Notes under the pieces: generated by a model
What the model saw: the letters and a program-made list of their open reading frames with translations, nothing else
The model's database searches: none
What the model was told of the DNA's origin: nothing
Position numbers and translations under genes: made by a program
Shown: piece by piece, positions 9,056 to 17,941 of the stretch
How the letters are laid out: each line of letters opens with the position of its first letter
How positions within the stretch are numbered: position 1 is the stretch's first letter
Assembly: GCA_001770205.1 (NCBI GenBank)
Contig: MEQL01000039.1
Span: 74,787-138,786 of the forward strand
Direction of reading: 5' to 3'
Length of the DNA: 64,000 nucleotides
Source: Bdellovibrionales bacterium RIFOXYD12_FULL_39_22
GTDB lineage: Bacteria; Bdellovibrionota; Bacteriovoracia; Bacteriovoracales; Bacteriovoracaceae

Positions 9056-9194
9056 CCCCTTTTATTTTTTTTGAAAAATCGCTTTTTTACTTACTAATTT
9101 GATTGCATATCAAAAATTTTACTTGATTTTTGCATGTCGAAATAATATATCAGACCCTCTAACACTAGGATGGGCCAATTAAGGGGTTATTAAA

Positions 9195-9425
9195 ATGCTG
9201 GTATTGACACGGAAGCTGGGCGAAAGCATTGCGATTGATGACCACATAAAGATTGTAGTCGTTCAAATCAAAGGTAAGCAAGTAAGGCTTGGAATTAAGG
9301 CACCGAAGGAAACAAAAATTCACCGCGAAGAAGTTTATGATGCTATTCAAAAACAGAACTCGGAAGCATCTCAATCTGATATAAATGATTTGTACAAACT
9401 CTCCGAAGAATTGAAGAAGAAATAA
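9195..9425 (+). CDS. csrA: Carbon storage/translational regulator CsrA
   Basis: Small RNA-binding dimer that represses or stabilises mRNAs with GGA motifs, often flagellin mRNA. It begins MLVLTRKLGESIAIDD, shows the core VRLGIKAPKETKIHREEVY with the RNA-binding Arg of the R-E-E motif, and is extended at the C-terminus (76 aa versus about 61 in E. coli). An AAGGGG ribosome site lies 9 nt upstream. It is separated from fliW by 85 bp. Confidence 0.97.
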   Translation: MLVLTRKLGESIAIDDHIKIVVVQIKGKQVRLGIKAPKETKIHREEVYDAIQKQNSEASQSDINDLYKLSEELKKK

Positions 9426-9510
9426 ATTCCTCCTTGCTCTTTTATGCTTTTGATTGCTAGAATCTAACGGCCGGAATCGAAATGATGCCGGACAAATTGG
9501 AGGCAATTAC

Positions 9511-10098
9511 ATGAAGGTAAAGACAACGCGATTTGGTGAACTTGATGTTGATAAAAAAGATGTCATCACTTTTAAAGAAGGCATTTTAGGCTTTGAAAGT
9601 TTGAAAAAATTCTTTGTTGTTGACCCAGGAGACCAAACCTTGATCCTTTGGCTTCAGTCTGTTGAAAATTCCTCCGTTGCGTTTCCAATCATCGAACCTA
9701 AAATTTTCAAACCTGATTACGTTGTAAAACTTTTACCAATAGAGCTTAATAGTTTGGAGCTCGAGAATTTAGCTGATGCTAATGTTTATACCGTTATTAC
9801 TATTCCTCCGACAGTAACAGAAATGTCCGCCAATATGAAAGCGCCCATTGTAATTAACAACAAAACCAAAGTGGCGCGGCAAATCGTTTTGCAGGATAAT
9901 AAATTAGAAGTAAGGCACAAAATGTATATGGAATTGAAAAAATACATTGTTAATTTTTCTTCTGATGATTCAAAAAGAACACGTGTTGAACTTGCTATTT
10001 CCGTTGATAATGCCACGGCCACTGAGGTCGAGGTGGAAAATCACAACGAAGAGCGAGTATCACGTATCAATTCAAATACAGCTATTGATTTGCAATAG
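9511..10098 (+). CDS. fliW: Flagellar assembly factor FliW, CsrA antagonist
   Basis: Allosteric CsrA antagonist that is itself titrated by flagellin. The start is ATG 9511 with GGAGG at 9499-9503; the protein then opens MKVKTTRFGELDVDKKDVITF, exactly the FliW pattern, followed by GILGFE. About 195 aa; the last 50 residues beyond the FliW core are polar and rich in Ser, Asn, Glu and Val. The gene end overlaps the opposing TPR gene by 17 bp within a perfect inverted repeat. Confidence 0.93.
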   Translation: MKVKTTRFGELDVDKKDVITFKEGILGFESLKKFFVVDPGDQTLILWLQSVENSSVAFPIIEPKIFKPDYVVKLLPIELNSLELENLADANVYTVITIPPTVTEMSANMKAPIVINNKTKVARQIVLQDNKLEVRHKMYMELKKYIVNFSSDDSKRTRVELAISVDNATATEVEVENHNEERVSRINSNTAIDLQ

Positions 10099-10102
10099 CT
10101 GT
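10078..10102. terminator. Perfect stem-loop containing both convergent stop codons
   Basis: ACAGCTATTG (10078-10087) and CAATAGCTGT (10093-10102) form a perfect 10-bp stem with a 5-nt loop. The TAG of fliW (+) and the TAG of the opposing TPR gene (-) both lie in the stem. Probably a bidirectional terminator, though U tracts are weak on both sides. Confidence 0.5.
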
Positions 10103-10828
10103 TTCAGTCGCAGAACGCGAAAGATTTAGATACATTTTTGCTTCTTTGTTTGTTGGATCTTTGGCCAGGATTTTGTTCCATTCGCTTTGTGCTTCTAAAA
10201 TATTACCATTAGCGTAATAGAAAACTCCAATGGCAATACGGGCAGGAATGTAGGATGGGTGTTCATTTTTAAGCCGGCGCAACTCTTCTAGCGCCTTGGC
10301 CTTAAATCCTTTCTTGGCATAAACTTTGGCCATTTTAATGCGCGCATCGAGATTTTGAGGGTTAAGGGCCACACACTTATTGTATTCGAAAAGGGCATCA
10401 TCAAAGCGGTTATAGGAGATGTAGAGTTCTGCCAACTCAAAATGCTTATCAGAAAATTTGCGATTAATGTGTTGATCTTCGATGATGTCTTGGCGTTTGC
10501 TGTTTTTTACTCGTTCATTTTCTTGATTGAATATTTTACGTGCCTCATCGTAGCGGCCTATGTCGTTGTAGATAACTGAAAGACTAATGGCCGCATCAGT
10601 ATTGTTGGGATCTAGTTCGCGAACTTTTAAAAGTGCTTGGATGGCCTTTCCAATTTCACCATTGGCATGATAAATGTTGGCCAAAGAAAAATAGGCCTCG
10701 CTATTTTGGGGATTGGCATCGACGACTTGATGAAAGCATTCAGTGGCACCTATTACATCTCTGCTTTCAAGAAGAACTTTCCCTCGCTCAATAAGCTCTT
10801 TTTCCACGGAACTATTTGTCGCTTGCAT
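10082..10828 (-). CDS. Tetratricopeptide repeat protein
   Basis: Cytoplasmic protein of 248 aa made of about five to six TPR units (for example AYFSLANIYHANGEIGKAIQALLKVRELDP, split across the protein with similar ARIKMAKVYAKKGF and ARIAIGVFYYANGN units). No signal peptide or membrane segment is seen. TPRs mediate protein contacts; the partner is unknown. It lies 21 bp downstream of the BamD-like gene on the same strand and may be cotranscribed with it. Confidence 0.75.
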   Translation of the reverse strand: MQATNSSVEKELIERGKVLLESRDVIGATECFHQVVDANPQNSEAYFSLANIYHANGEIGKAIQALLKVRELDPNNTDAAISLSVIYNDIGRYDEARKIFNQENERVKNSKRQDIIEDQHINRKFSDKHFELAELYISYNRFDDALFEYNKCVALNPQNLDARIKMAKVYAKKGFKAKALEELRRLKNEHPSYIPARIAIGVFYYANGNILEAQSEWNKILAKDPTNKEAKMYLNLSRSATETAIANQ

Positions 10829-10849
10829 GTGCTATCCTCCAGACCTGGT

Positions 10850-11662
10850 CTAAATTTTTTTACAATTCTCAAAACTAGAGACCAAATCTTCTTTGCGATC
10901 AGAAGAAATTACGCCCTTATACATATCAAAATATTTAGTGCAATCTGCCTTGTTCTTTAGCAGTTTCGCACTTTCTAAGATTTTTAGTATTGAGTAATCC
11001 TTCAATTCCACCGTAGAGAAATTTTCCACAATACTTTTAAAGCGATAAATGGCAGCAGCGTATTCCTCTGTTTTAAAATAAAAATCCGCAATGTACTGTT
11101 CCTTTTTTTCCAGCATCTCTTTGCATTTGGCGATTTTTTCTACTGCTGCCTTAGCGTTGCGATAGTTGGGAAATTTTTGCAACAATTCGTTGTAATATTT
11201 TATGGCCTCATTGGCAAAAGAGAGGTCGCGATCGTGGGAGTTGGGAACTTGGTGATAAAAAGATTCAGCAATTCGCCAAAGAACATAATCGCTTTTGGGA
11301 TGTTTGGGGTGAAAATCTTTAAAAAGAATGTAGGCGGCAGAGGATTCAACGTAATTTTCTTGTTTAAAGAGAATATCGGCCTGTAGTAGTTCGGCATGGG
11401 TGGCATAATAGCTATAGGGGTGTTTAGAGCGAATAAGATTTAATTTTTCGGTTGCCTGAATGTAATGGCCATCTTTCATAAGATCATTGGCATCTTTAAA
11501 CAGTACTTCCGCTTCCGTTGGCCCGCTCTCTTCAGTGGAGCTGCAACCTAAAAAAGCCGAGGCAGTAAAAAGTGCAAAAATGACATGCATGACGATTAAA
11601 AAAGTTATGGCCCAAAGGCGCCTGCGTGGAGATAGTCTGTTTAAGATTTTAAAATTAATCAT
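10850..11662 (-). CDS. bamD: BamD/ComL-like outer-membrane lipoprotein
   Basis: Predicted lipoprotein component of the beta-barrel assembly (BAM) complex. The signal peptide ends in FLGCSS (lipobox), then TPR-like helices follow: LFKDANDLMKDGHYIQATEKLNLI, then RSKHPYSYYATHAELLQADILFKQENYVES, the characteristic BamD opening. I choose ATG 11662 (MINFKILN) since AGGAC lies 7 nt upstream; an earlier ATG at 11689 is possible. About 270 aa, usual size. The best family match is BamD, but a paralogous TPR lipoprotein cannot be excluded. Confidence 0.75.
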   Translation of the reverse strand: MINFKILNRLSPRRRLWAITFLIVMHVIFALFTASAFLGCSSTEESGPTEAEVLFKDANDLMKDGHYIQATEKLNLIRSKHPYSYYATHAELLQADILFKQENYVESSAAYILFKDFHPKHPKSDYVLWRIAESFYHQVPNSHDRDLSFANEAIKYYNELLQKFPNYRNAKAAVEKIAKCKEMLEKKEQYIADFYFKTEEYAAAIYRFKSIVENFSTVELKDYSILKILESAKLLKNKADCTKYFDMYKGVISSDRKEDLVSSFENCKKI

Positions 11663-11806
11663 AATGATGTCCTGTCTCGTTATATCCAATACTAGTATCT
11701 GATGTGCACACCTTTGAAGAATGTATCACTGGTAAAGTGTGTTAGTCAAAAATTATGCTTGGTGAGGTGATGGCAAAATCAGAAGATAACAGGTAAAAAG
11801 AGAAGG

Positions 11807-11836
11807 CCGCAGAAATAACGATTGCTATTTCTGCGG
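11807..11836 (-). terminator. Intrinsic terminator of the outer-membrane barrel gene
   Basis: Perfect 11-bp stem: CCGCAGAAATA (11807-11817) and TATTTCTGCGG (11826-11836), 8-nt loop. Read on the minus strand it is followed by a pyrimidine-rich CCTTCTCTTTTT tract, as expected 12 bp after the stop of the 11849-12499 gene. Confidence 0.8.
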
Positions 11837-11848
11837 ATAAATAAAAAA

Positions 11849-12499
11849 TTAGAGGCTTATAGGAATGCTAACACCAAAGGCGATCATATTATTTTTTGAA
11901 TCGTATTCAAGGTCTCCTTCATCTCGATCCGAAGCTTCCAGATTATCCATAACGGTAGAATCATCTGAAAATCTGGAGTACTCAGTATAGGTGTGCATTT
12001 GATATTCCACCCAAAGTTGAATTAATGGAATAACTTTAAATCCCAGGCCAGCTTTAATAGCAGAACCGGTTATCGTGTAATCAACATCATTGTTACCATC
12101 CGATATGTCTGCTTGGGTTACGCTGTCAAGAAGATCATATCCAACCCATACACGAAGAGGGAGAACGGGAACAGATATTCCGGCAATTAATCCAGCCGAC
12201 AAACTGCTTATATCACCCTCGTCTGGTTCGGTGATCTCTTCTCCGTCAACATTCAAAGATTCTTCATAGCTTCCCATTTTGTAGGAGGCATCAACGCCGA
12301 AAAAGAACATGGCAAAATCTACTCCTCCGCGAACACCCAGGCCATAACCCATTACGCCCGTTTCTGACTCGTTATCAGCATTATCAACCGTTAAAGTTCC
12401 AAACCCAATAGTGGCGTAAGGATCAACCCAAATAATGGCCTGAGCAGAGGCCGCAAAAAACATGGCCATAACGGCCAAAAAAGATAAGCGCTTGAACAT
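11849..12499 (-). CDS. Outer-membrane beta-barrel protein, unknown role
   Basis: Signal peptide MFKRLSFLAVMAMFFAASAQA, then alternating-residue strands typical of an 8-stranded barrel (VGYDLLDSVTQADISDG..., IQLWVEYQMHTYTEYS), ending in the C-terminal strand NNMIAFGVSIPISL. Acidic loops (DNADNESE, EPDEGD) would face outward. I choose ATG 12499 because AAGGAGG stands just upstream; the earlier in-frame start lacks this. 216 aa. Resembles small OmpA/OmpW-type barrels but I cannot name the family. It is a single-gene unit closed by a strong terminator. Confidence 0.75.
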   Translation of the reverse strand: MFKRLSFLAVMAMFFAASAQAIIWVDPYATIGFGTLTVDNADNESETGVMGYGLGVRGGVDFAMFFFGVDASYKMGSYEESLNVDGEEITEPDEGDISSLSAGLIAGISVPVLPLRVWVGYDLLDSVTQADISDGNNDVDYTITGSAIKAGLGFKVIPLIQLWVEYQMHTYTEYSRFSDDSTVMDNLEASDRDEGDLEYDSKNNMIAFGVSIPISL

Positions 12500-12607
12500 A
12501 GATTCCTCCTTCAAAAGTTTTTGAATGTTAAGTGATCATTATGTGTGAGCTCGCATAAAAACTCAAATAAAACATACCCGACCAAAGCAGTCCATTCTTT
12601 CTCGGCA

Positions 12608-13666
12608 TTACTCTTTACCTGTCGGATAGATTTCTAGATAAATTTCGTGAATGATAAGTTTAATGGCGGCAACCATTGGAATAGAAATGACCATTCCAAC
12701 CACACCTAAAAGTTGTGACCCCAAAATAACACTGGCAACAACTAAAAGAGGGTGCAAATCGACAATTTTGGAAACTAAAATGGGAAAAACCAGCGCCAGA
12801 TCTATTACGTTGGCGATGGCGTAGAGAATAATTACTGCCCAAAAATTACTAGAGATTCCATATTCGGCCAGCGCGAGGAGAATGGCCGGAAATAATCCCA
12901 AAATTGGGCCAACGTAGGGAATAATGTTAGTGATCATTGCGATAAGGCCTAGCAAAAAGGCAAAACGAATTTCCATTATCCAAAGGCCAGTAGTGATGAT
13001 TATTCCGACGATACTGGCCTCGACAATTTTGGCAAAAATGTAACCACCCAATTGGTTATTAAATTGATGAGAAAGAAAATAAAACTTTTCAAAAATAGAA
13101 TTGGGAGTTAGTCGTAGTATTGCCCGCTTAACGCTTTCTACTTCTTTCATGTAAAAGAACAAAAAAAGTGGGACGAGCAACATCCACTCCAAAAGAGAGG
13201 CCAGATATTGAGGAAGATTCATTAGAAGATTTCGTGAGCCATCTTTGAGGTAGGTAACTAGATCAATTAGTGTTTTATCTCCTAGTTCTAGGCCCGTTCT
13301 TTGATAAACTTCGTTGCGCAAATTAACATATGTTGCGCCAATAAATTTTTCAATTTTAGGAATATAGTACTGAAAATTTTCTGCTTCTTCGGCGAGGATT
13401 GGAAGTAGTTTTATGATCGGATAGATAGTTATGATAACTATCGCTGCAAAAATTAAAGTTATGGCCAATGTGCGAGAAAGACCGAGACGCTCCAGGCGCT
13501 GCATCAGTGGCATTAGTAAGTGGCCCATTACATATGCCACTCCCACCGGAATGGCCAGCCGGGGTAGTCCAGTAAAAATAATTCCGATTACAACAAAAAA
13601 GAAAATGAAAAAAAACATTTTAGAAAACTCATCGCTTTTTTGAAATTTTCTATCTCTACTTCTCAT
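12608..13666 (-). CDS. AI-2E family transporter (PerM/TqsA-like permease)
   Basis: Polytopic inner-membrane protein, 352 aa, with about eight hydrophobic segments. Family hallmarks are a FAKIVEASIVGIIITTGLW helix pair, the conserved NIIPYVGPILG motif (about residue 245) and a final LVVASVILGSQLLGVVGM-type segment. Members export AI-2 or act as Na+/H+ antiporters; the substrate here is unknown. It is followed 9 bp earlier on the strand by the cNMP-binding protein gene, suggesting one transcript. Confidence 0.88.
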   Translation of the reverse strand: MRSRDRKFQKSDEFSKMFFFIFFFVVIGIIFTGLPRLAIPVGVAYVMGHLLMPLMQRLERLGLSRTLAITLIFAAIVIITIYPIIKLLPILAEEAENFQYYIPKIEKFIGATYVNLRNEVYQRTGLELGDKTLIDLVTYLKDGSRNLLMNLPQYLASLLEWMLLVPLFLFFYMKEVESVKRAILRLTPNSIFEKFYFLSHQFNNQLGGYIFAKIVEASIVGIIITTGLWIMEIRFAFLLGLIAMITNIIPYVGPILGLFPAILLALAEYGISSNFWAVIILYAIANVIDLALVFPILVSKIVDLHPLLVVASVILGSQLLGVVGMVISIPMVAAIKLIIHEIYLEIYPTGKE

Positions 13667-13675
13667 TAATAAAAC

Positions 13676-14299
13676 TCACTTATTTTCCAATTGCAAAATT
13701 TTATATTTCAGATGCCCAACTTCTTGGGAGATTAGATAAAAACGATCAGCAACAATAATCGAGATGGCCTGTAAAAGACGGGCCGCTACTGTGGGCCATT
13801 CTTCAATTAAATTTTCCAAGTCTGGTTTAAAAATACCTAGTAGATCACAGCTGCTTTTAGCAATTACGGTGGCGGAACGAATGTTATTTTCCTGCAGAAG
13901 TGCCAACTCTCCAAAATAGTCTTTTCGCTCTAGAGAGACTACATGCTTAGAGGCCGTATTCGTTATTTCTCCCATTTCTTGTGCGGACTCGCTTGAGACG
14001 ATGGCCTCTACGTGGCCAGAGTAGACAAAATAAAAACCAACTCCCTTATCTCCCTGTCGAAAAATTGTCTCTGTGGCAGAGAAGGTTCTTTTATGTAAGT
14101 ACTTGGAGAGAATGCGTAATTCATTATCAGAAAAATGTTTCAGGACTTCAATTTTGCGCAAAAATTTGGGGACATGATCCCGATGACTACTAGTAAAAGG
14201 ACTGGCCTGCCAAAAATATTTTATCACCGAAATATCAAGCTTGGCCGGAAGAGGTTGGCGTTTTTCAATTTTCTCACTAATCTCTTTTTCATAACTCAT
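13676..14299 (-). CDS. Cyclic nucleotide-binding domain protein
   Basis: Soluble 207-aa protein with a cNMP-binding (CAP-effector) domain at about residues 47-175: LKHFSDNELRILSKYLH, the FRQGDKGVGFYFVYSGHVEAIV turn, and the phosphate-binding cassette YFGELALLQENNIRSATVIA, with FGELAL intact and the Arg of the R-S-A-T segment. There is no helix-turn-helix, so it is not a CRP-type regulator but a stand-alone sensor or adaptor. It lies between the AI-2E permease and the BatE-like gene on the same strand. Confidence 0.85.
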   Translation of the reverse strand: MSYEKEISEKIEKRQPLPAKLDISVIKYFWQASPFTSSHRDHVPKFLRKIEVLKHFSDNELRILSKYLHKRTFSATETIFRQGDKGVGFYFVYSGHVEAIVSSESAQEMGEITNTASKHVVSLERKDYFGELALLQENNIRSATVIAKSSCDLLGIFKPDLENLIEEWPTVAARLLQAISIIVADRFYLISQEVGHLKYKILQLENK

Positions 14300-14323
14300 C
14301 TTATATACTACCTTTGGCGCTAT

Positions 14324-14986
14324 TTAATAAGTGGCGACATCGTCTTTATCCACCCATCCGACAAATGCCGATGGTGCCTTAATGTAAAAATAGCGTTGAT
14401 TTGCTTTGCCGATAATAAATTTTTCCCCGGCCTTTATTGTTGAAATTTCCTCATAAATTTTTGAGGGCCCTTGCCGAATGACTGCATCCTTAAGGGTAAT
14501 GCCTATTTCAACATTTCGTAGGTAGAAAAAATGTACGAGCGCTGGAACAAGAGAAAGCGCAAAAATAATAATACCAAGCTTAAGACGGACCAATTTTTTT
14601 ATGCGGTATAAAAAAAGCAAAACCATGAAAGTTGTCAAGGCCACTCCCAAGTAGAGTGACTCCGGGATCAGATTAGTAATACTAATAATTTTACCAAAAG
14701 AATCGCTTTCAAGGAGGTTAGAGGTGGATAGTTTGGCATTAACAAATTCTAGGTTGTTTCTGATTCCATCGCTGTGATAACCATATTTGGCCGCTCGTTC
14801 CAAGTGATAGCGTCCAACGGCCCAATTACCCTTCTGAGCATAGGTAGTTCCGAGGTTGTAATGAAAAATCTCCGGAGCAAATTGACTTTTATTCTCTAGT
14901 AAAAGCGTTATGGTGTCATTATATTTTTTTTCGAAGTAAAGAGTCTCTAATGACTTTAGCACTTCGTTTATGTTACTATTCTCCAT
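14324..14986 (-). CDS. BatE-like TPR/SH3 membrane protein
   Basis: An N-terminal TPR region (LKSLETLYFEKKYNDTITLL..., YNLGTTYAQKGNWAVGRYHLERA) is followed by two transmembrane helices (about residues 105-150) and a C-terminal bacterial SH3-like segment (LKDAVIRQGPSKIYEEISTIKAGEKFIIGK...GWVDKDDV). This TPR-TM-TM-SH3 order is that of BatE aerotolerance proteins. I prefer ATG 14986; an upstream TTG at 15022 would add 12 residues. No BatA/B/D neighbours are present, so the name reflects architecture only. Confidence 0.65.
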   Translation of the reverse strand: MENSNINEVLKSLETLYFEKKYNDTITLLLENKSQFAPEIFHYNLGTTYAQKGNWAVGRYHLERAAKYGYHSDGIRNNLEFVNAKLSTSNLLESDSFGKIISITNLIPESLYLGVALTTFMVLLFLYRIKKLVRLKLGIIIFALSLVPALVHFFYLRNVEIGITLKDAVIRQGPSKIYEEISTIKAGEKFIIGKANQRYFYIKAPSAFVGWVDKDDVATY

Positions 14987-15063
14987 GTTAATAATTATGG
15001 AAGATGGCCAAAAATAAATCAATCGACCGTTTTTTTCCTGCCTAGCGAAAAAGGGGATGCCAG

Positions 15064-16431
15064 ATGAATCTTGGTGCTGAGAATAACGAAATCAAAGAAC
15101 AGATTAATAAACTTTTTTCTTCTATTTTGATTGAACAACAAAAAATAAATGCCATCAAAGGGCCAGATGTCGGGAAAGAAAATTTAATTCAAACAATACT
15201 AGACGACTTCGCTTCTGATCGTGGTGCGACTTTGTTTTTTAACTACCTCTCTTCCGGAAAAGGCCATGGCCCTTTTTCTCAATTAGTCGATGGCTCTGTA
15301 AAATATGATCTTATTGAAGGAATTGGGGTCAATTTATTGGGACATTCGCACCCTCTTTACATAAAAGCACATTTGGAAATGGCCACTTGTGACACCGTAA
15401 TGTGTGGCAATTTACTCTCCTATGACCAAGCTCGACAGACTACCAAGGCCATTTTGGATTCTGTAAAAAATAGCAGACTAAAACATTTTTGGTATGCTTG
15501 TTCTGGAAGTCTTTCCAACGATATCGCCCTTAAAATTATTTGGCAAAAAAAGGCCCCCAAATATAAAATTTTTGCTTTTGAGAAGGCGTTTGCCGGAAGA
15601 AGTGTGGCCACTCAGGATATCACCTACAATGCTGGTTATCGCGAAGGGATGCTAAAAACTATTCCAGTTACTCACGTTCCTCACTATGATTACACTGATC
15701 CAGAAGGAACTCTGGATAAGACACTCCGAGCGCTCAACGACGCTTGGAATGCAGAACCCGATGCTTATGCTGCGCTTATGATGGAATTAGTACAAGGAGA
15801 GGCGGGATTTATTTATGGAACGAAGGAGTATTACTCGGCAATATTTAAGTGGGCAAAAGAAAAAGGACTATATGTTTGGGTGGATGAAGTGCAATCTTTT
15901 GCGCGCACTCATCAATTATTTGCCTTTCAAATGTTTGGATTAGATGAGTACGTAGATGTTGTTACCATTGGAAAGGTGGCACAAGTTTGTGGTGCCATCT
16001 ACACAGATGAACTTAATCCAAAGAAGGGATTAATAGCTGGAACTTTTAATGGTTCAATGGTGGCGCTTGATACTGCTCGAAAAACTTTGCGCTATTTGCA
16101 AGAAGGTAATTTTTACGGGCCAAAGGGAAGAATCGCTGAGCTAGAAAGTATTTTTATAAATAAGCTTAAATATTTGGCCAATAACAGCTGCAAGGGTAAA
16201 ATTGGCTATATCGGTGGCGTCGGGACCATGATTTCTTTTGAGGTCGGAGATTCAACTTTAGATTTAACCAACGCTTTTATAAAAAATCTTTTTAACAATG
16301 GTGTAATCGCCTTCTCGGCCGGAAAAAATCCTGCCCGCGTGCGCTTCTTGCTCCCGCTTTCGTTAACAGATCACCACATTGATGAAATTTTTAAAATTAT
16401 AGATACCACCGTTCATCAGACTATCTCGTAG
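15064..16431 (+). CDS. Class III aminotransferase, L-lysine 6-transaminase type
   Basis: PLP-dependent transferase. Visible sites are CSGSLSND (phosphate-binding turn, about 146-153), VDEVQ with Asp274 for the pyridine nitrogen, and the Schiff-base Lys304 in TIGKVAQVCG. The VCG after the lysine resembles lysine epsilon-aminotransferases (Lat) more than ArgD or AstC. All catalytic residues are present. 455 aa. First gene of a four-gene operon with an ALDH-like protein, argC and argB; substrate could be lysine, ornithine or an acylated derivative. Confidence 0.8.
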   Translation: MNLGAENNEIKEQINKLFSSILIEQQKINAIKGPDVGKENLIQTILDDFASDRGATLFFNYLSSGKGHGPFSQLVDGSVKYDLIEGIGVNLLGHSHPLYIKAHLEMATCDTVMCGNLLSYDQARQTTKAILDSVKNSRLKHFWYACSGSLSNDIALKIIWQKKAPKYKIFAFEKAFAGRSVATQDITYNAGYREGMLKTIPVTHVPHYDYTDPEGTLDKTLRALNDAWNAEPDAYAALMMELVQGEAGFIYGTKEYYSAIFKWAKEKGLYVWVDEVQSFARTHQLFAFQMFGLDEYVDVVTIGKVAQVCGAIYTDELNPKKGLIAGTFNGSMVALDTARKTLRYLQEGNFYGPKGRIAELESIFINKLKYLANNSCKGKIGYIGGVGTMISFEVGDSTLDLTNAFIKNLFNNGVIAFSAGKNPARVRFLLPLSLTDHHIDEIFKIIDTTVHQTIS

Positions 16432-16450
16432 AAAAGGAGAAGGTAGCAAC

Positions 16451-17941
16451 ATGCGATTTACTATTTTAGGAAACTATTTTAACGGAAGCTTCTCTTTACC
16501 ACCGACCTCGGGGCCAGATAGTGTTGAGACTATTAATAATAAATTTTCTCCGGCCAACCTTGCAGATCAACTTTGGTTTTGTCCTTTTGATTATCGCCAT
16601 GTCGATGAGGCCATCACCTCTTCACTTAATGGATTTGATCTCTGGAGAAAGTTAAATATCCACGAACGTATTAAATATTTGCAAAAATATTTCGCTCTTT
16701 TCGTTCAAAAAAAAGAAAATATTGCTGAAGCGCTTGCCTTAGAAACCGGCAGACCACATTGGGATATTAATAAAGAGCTTAACTTTTCTATTGCCAGTAT
16801 TACTCATCAAATAGAAAGATTTTCCACCAACAATAACGGGCAAACATGGAACAGCAATAACTCTACCTTGTATCGTCCGATCGGGCCCTGCCTAATTATT
16901 GGCCCATATCGCAATCCGATTGAGACAATAACGGGCCAAATGGTGGCGGCCTTGCTGGCCGGTAATAGCATTATTTTAAAACCATCTGCCCATACCTGCT
17001 ATAGTTCGCAACTTTTGATTGAGTGTTTTCATGAGGCACAACTTCCTGTCGGCGTTATTAATCTTGTGCAAGGCGATACAGAAATATCTCGACGACTACT
17101 GAAAGAAAAAGACATTCGGATTATTTTTTTCTCGGGAGTTAAAGAAGATGCTCGCGATGTGATGGAGATGGCGTCTCGCCATTTTGGACGAACTATTTCA
17201 TTAAACATTAGTGGAAAAAACTTTGCTGTTATCAACGACTTTTCTAATATCCAGCGAACACTAGATCACAGTATTCGCGCTTGCTTTCAATCTACGGGCC
17301 AGAGATTTGATTCCACTTCACTAATATTGATAAATAGAAAAATTCATGAAGAATTTATTACAAAATTCCATGAAGAAGCAAAAAAATTAATAATTGATCA
17401 TCCCAATCAAAACATTTCTGAGCAGGCATGGCCATTTATGGGACCGCTTATTTCTGCTCAGACCGTCAATCAATATTTAACTTTTGTTGGAATGGCCAAG
17501 CGGGAACAGTTTGAAGAAATTATGCGTGGTAAAAACCTAGAGCGCGAGCCAAGAGGACACTACGTCTCTCCTTCGATTCACTTTGCCGAAAAAATGATAA
17601 ACAAAGGCCATTTTTTAAGTAGTGAGATAATTGGCCCAAGTTGTACTTTCATTGCTTACGACGACGTGGAGGAGGCAATTGCGATTGTCAATAATAACGA
17701 ATTTGGATTAGTGGCCTCTATTTATACTGAACAAGAGGAGATAATGCGTAAATGCGTAGATGATCTTTACGTAGGTAAAGTATATTTTAACCTTCCTACT
17801 ATTTATAACGATTTTTCTACTCCCTATACTTCAACTAAAAACTCAGGAAATATGCAGGGGGGAAACATTGGGATGGTAAGCTCCTGTCTATACACTAAGG
17901 CAATTACTACATATGGAACTCATAACGGAGAAGATATATGA
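16451..17941 (+). CDS. Aldehyde dehydrogenase-like protein lacking catalytic residues (AstD-like fold)
   Basis: 496 aa, aligning along its length with succinylglutamate-semialdehyde dehydrogenase (AstD): GPCLIIGPYRNP, AALLAGNSIILKPSA, LPVGVINLVQGD, EIIGPSCTFIAYDD and NNEFGLVASIYT all match. The active site does not: Phe286 replaces the nucleophilic Cys (GQRF instead of GQRC), Asn252 replaces the general-base Glu (LNISG instead of LEMGG), and Arg154 sits where the oxyanion Asn normally is. The frame is intact and codon use matches neighbours, so this looks like a maintained pseudoenzyme, not a decaying gene. AAGGAG precedes the start; it overlaps argC by 4 bp. Confidence 0.85.
   Translation: MRFTILGNYFNGSFSLPPTSGPDSVETINNKFSPANLADQLWFCPFDYRHVDEAITSSLNGFDLWRKLNIHERIKYLQKYFALFVQKKENIAEALALETGRPHWDINKELNFSIASITHQIERFSTNNNGQTWNSNNSTLYRPIGPCLIIGPYRNPIETITGQMVAALLAGNSIILKPSAHTCYSSQLLIECFHEAQLPVGVINLVQGDTEISRRLLKEKDIRIIFFSGVKEDARDVMEMASRHFGRTISLNISGKNFAVINDFSNIQRTLDHSIRACFQSTGQRFDSTSLILINRKIHEEFITKFHEEAKKLIIDHPNQNISEQAWPFMGPLISAQTVNQYLTFVGMAKREQFEEIMRGKNLEREPRGHYVSPSIHFAEKMINKGHFLSSEIIGPSCTFIAYDDVEEAIAIVNNNEFGLVASIYTEQEEIMRKCVDDLYVGKVYFNLPTIYNDFSTPYTSTKNSGNMQGGNIGMVSSCLYTKAITTYGTHNGEDI

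Noticed and set aside
9056-9194. Promoter and sigma-28 site before csrA
   Set aside because: TTGATT-N17-TATATC and a GTCGAAAT box are possible, but neither is convincing against the A/T-rich background.
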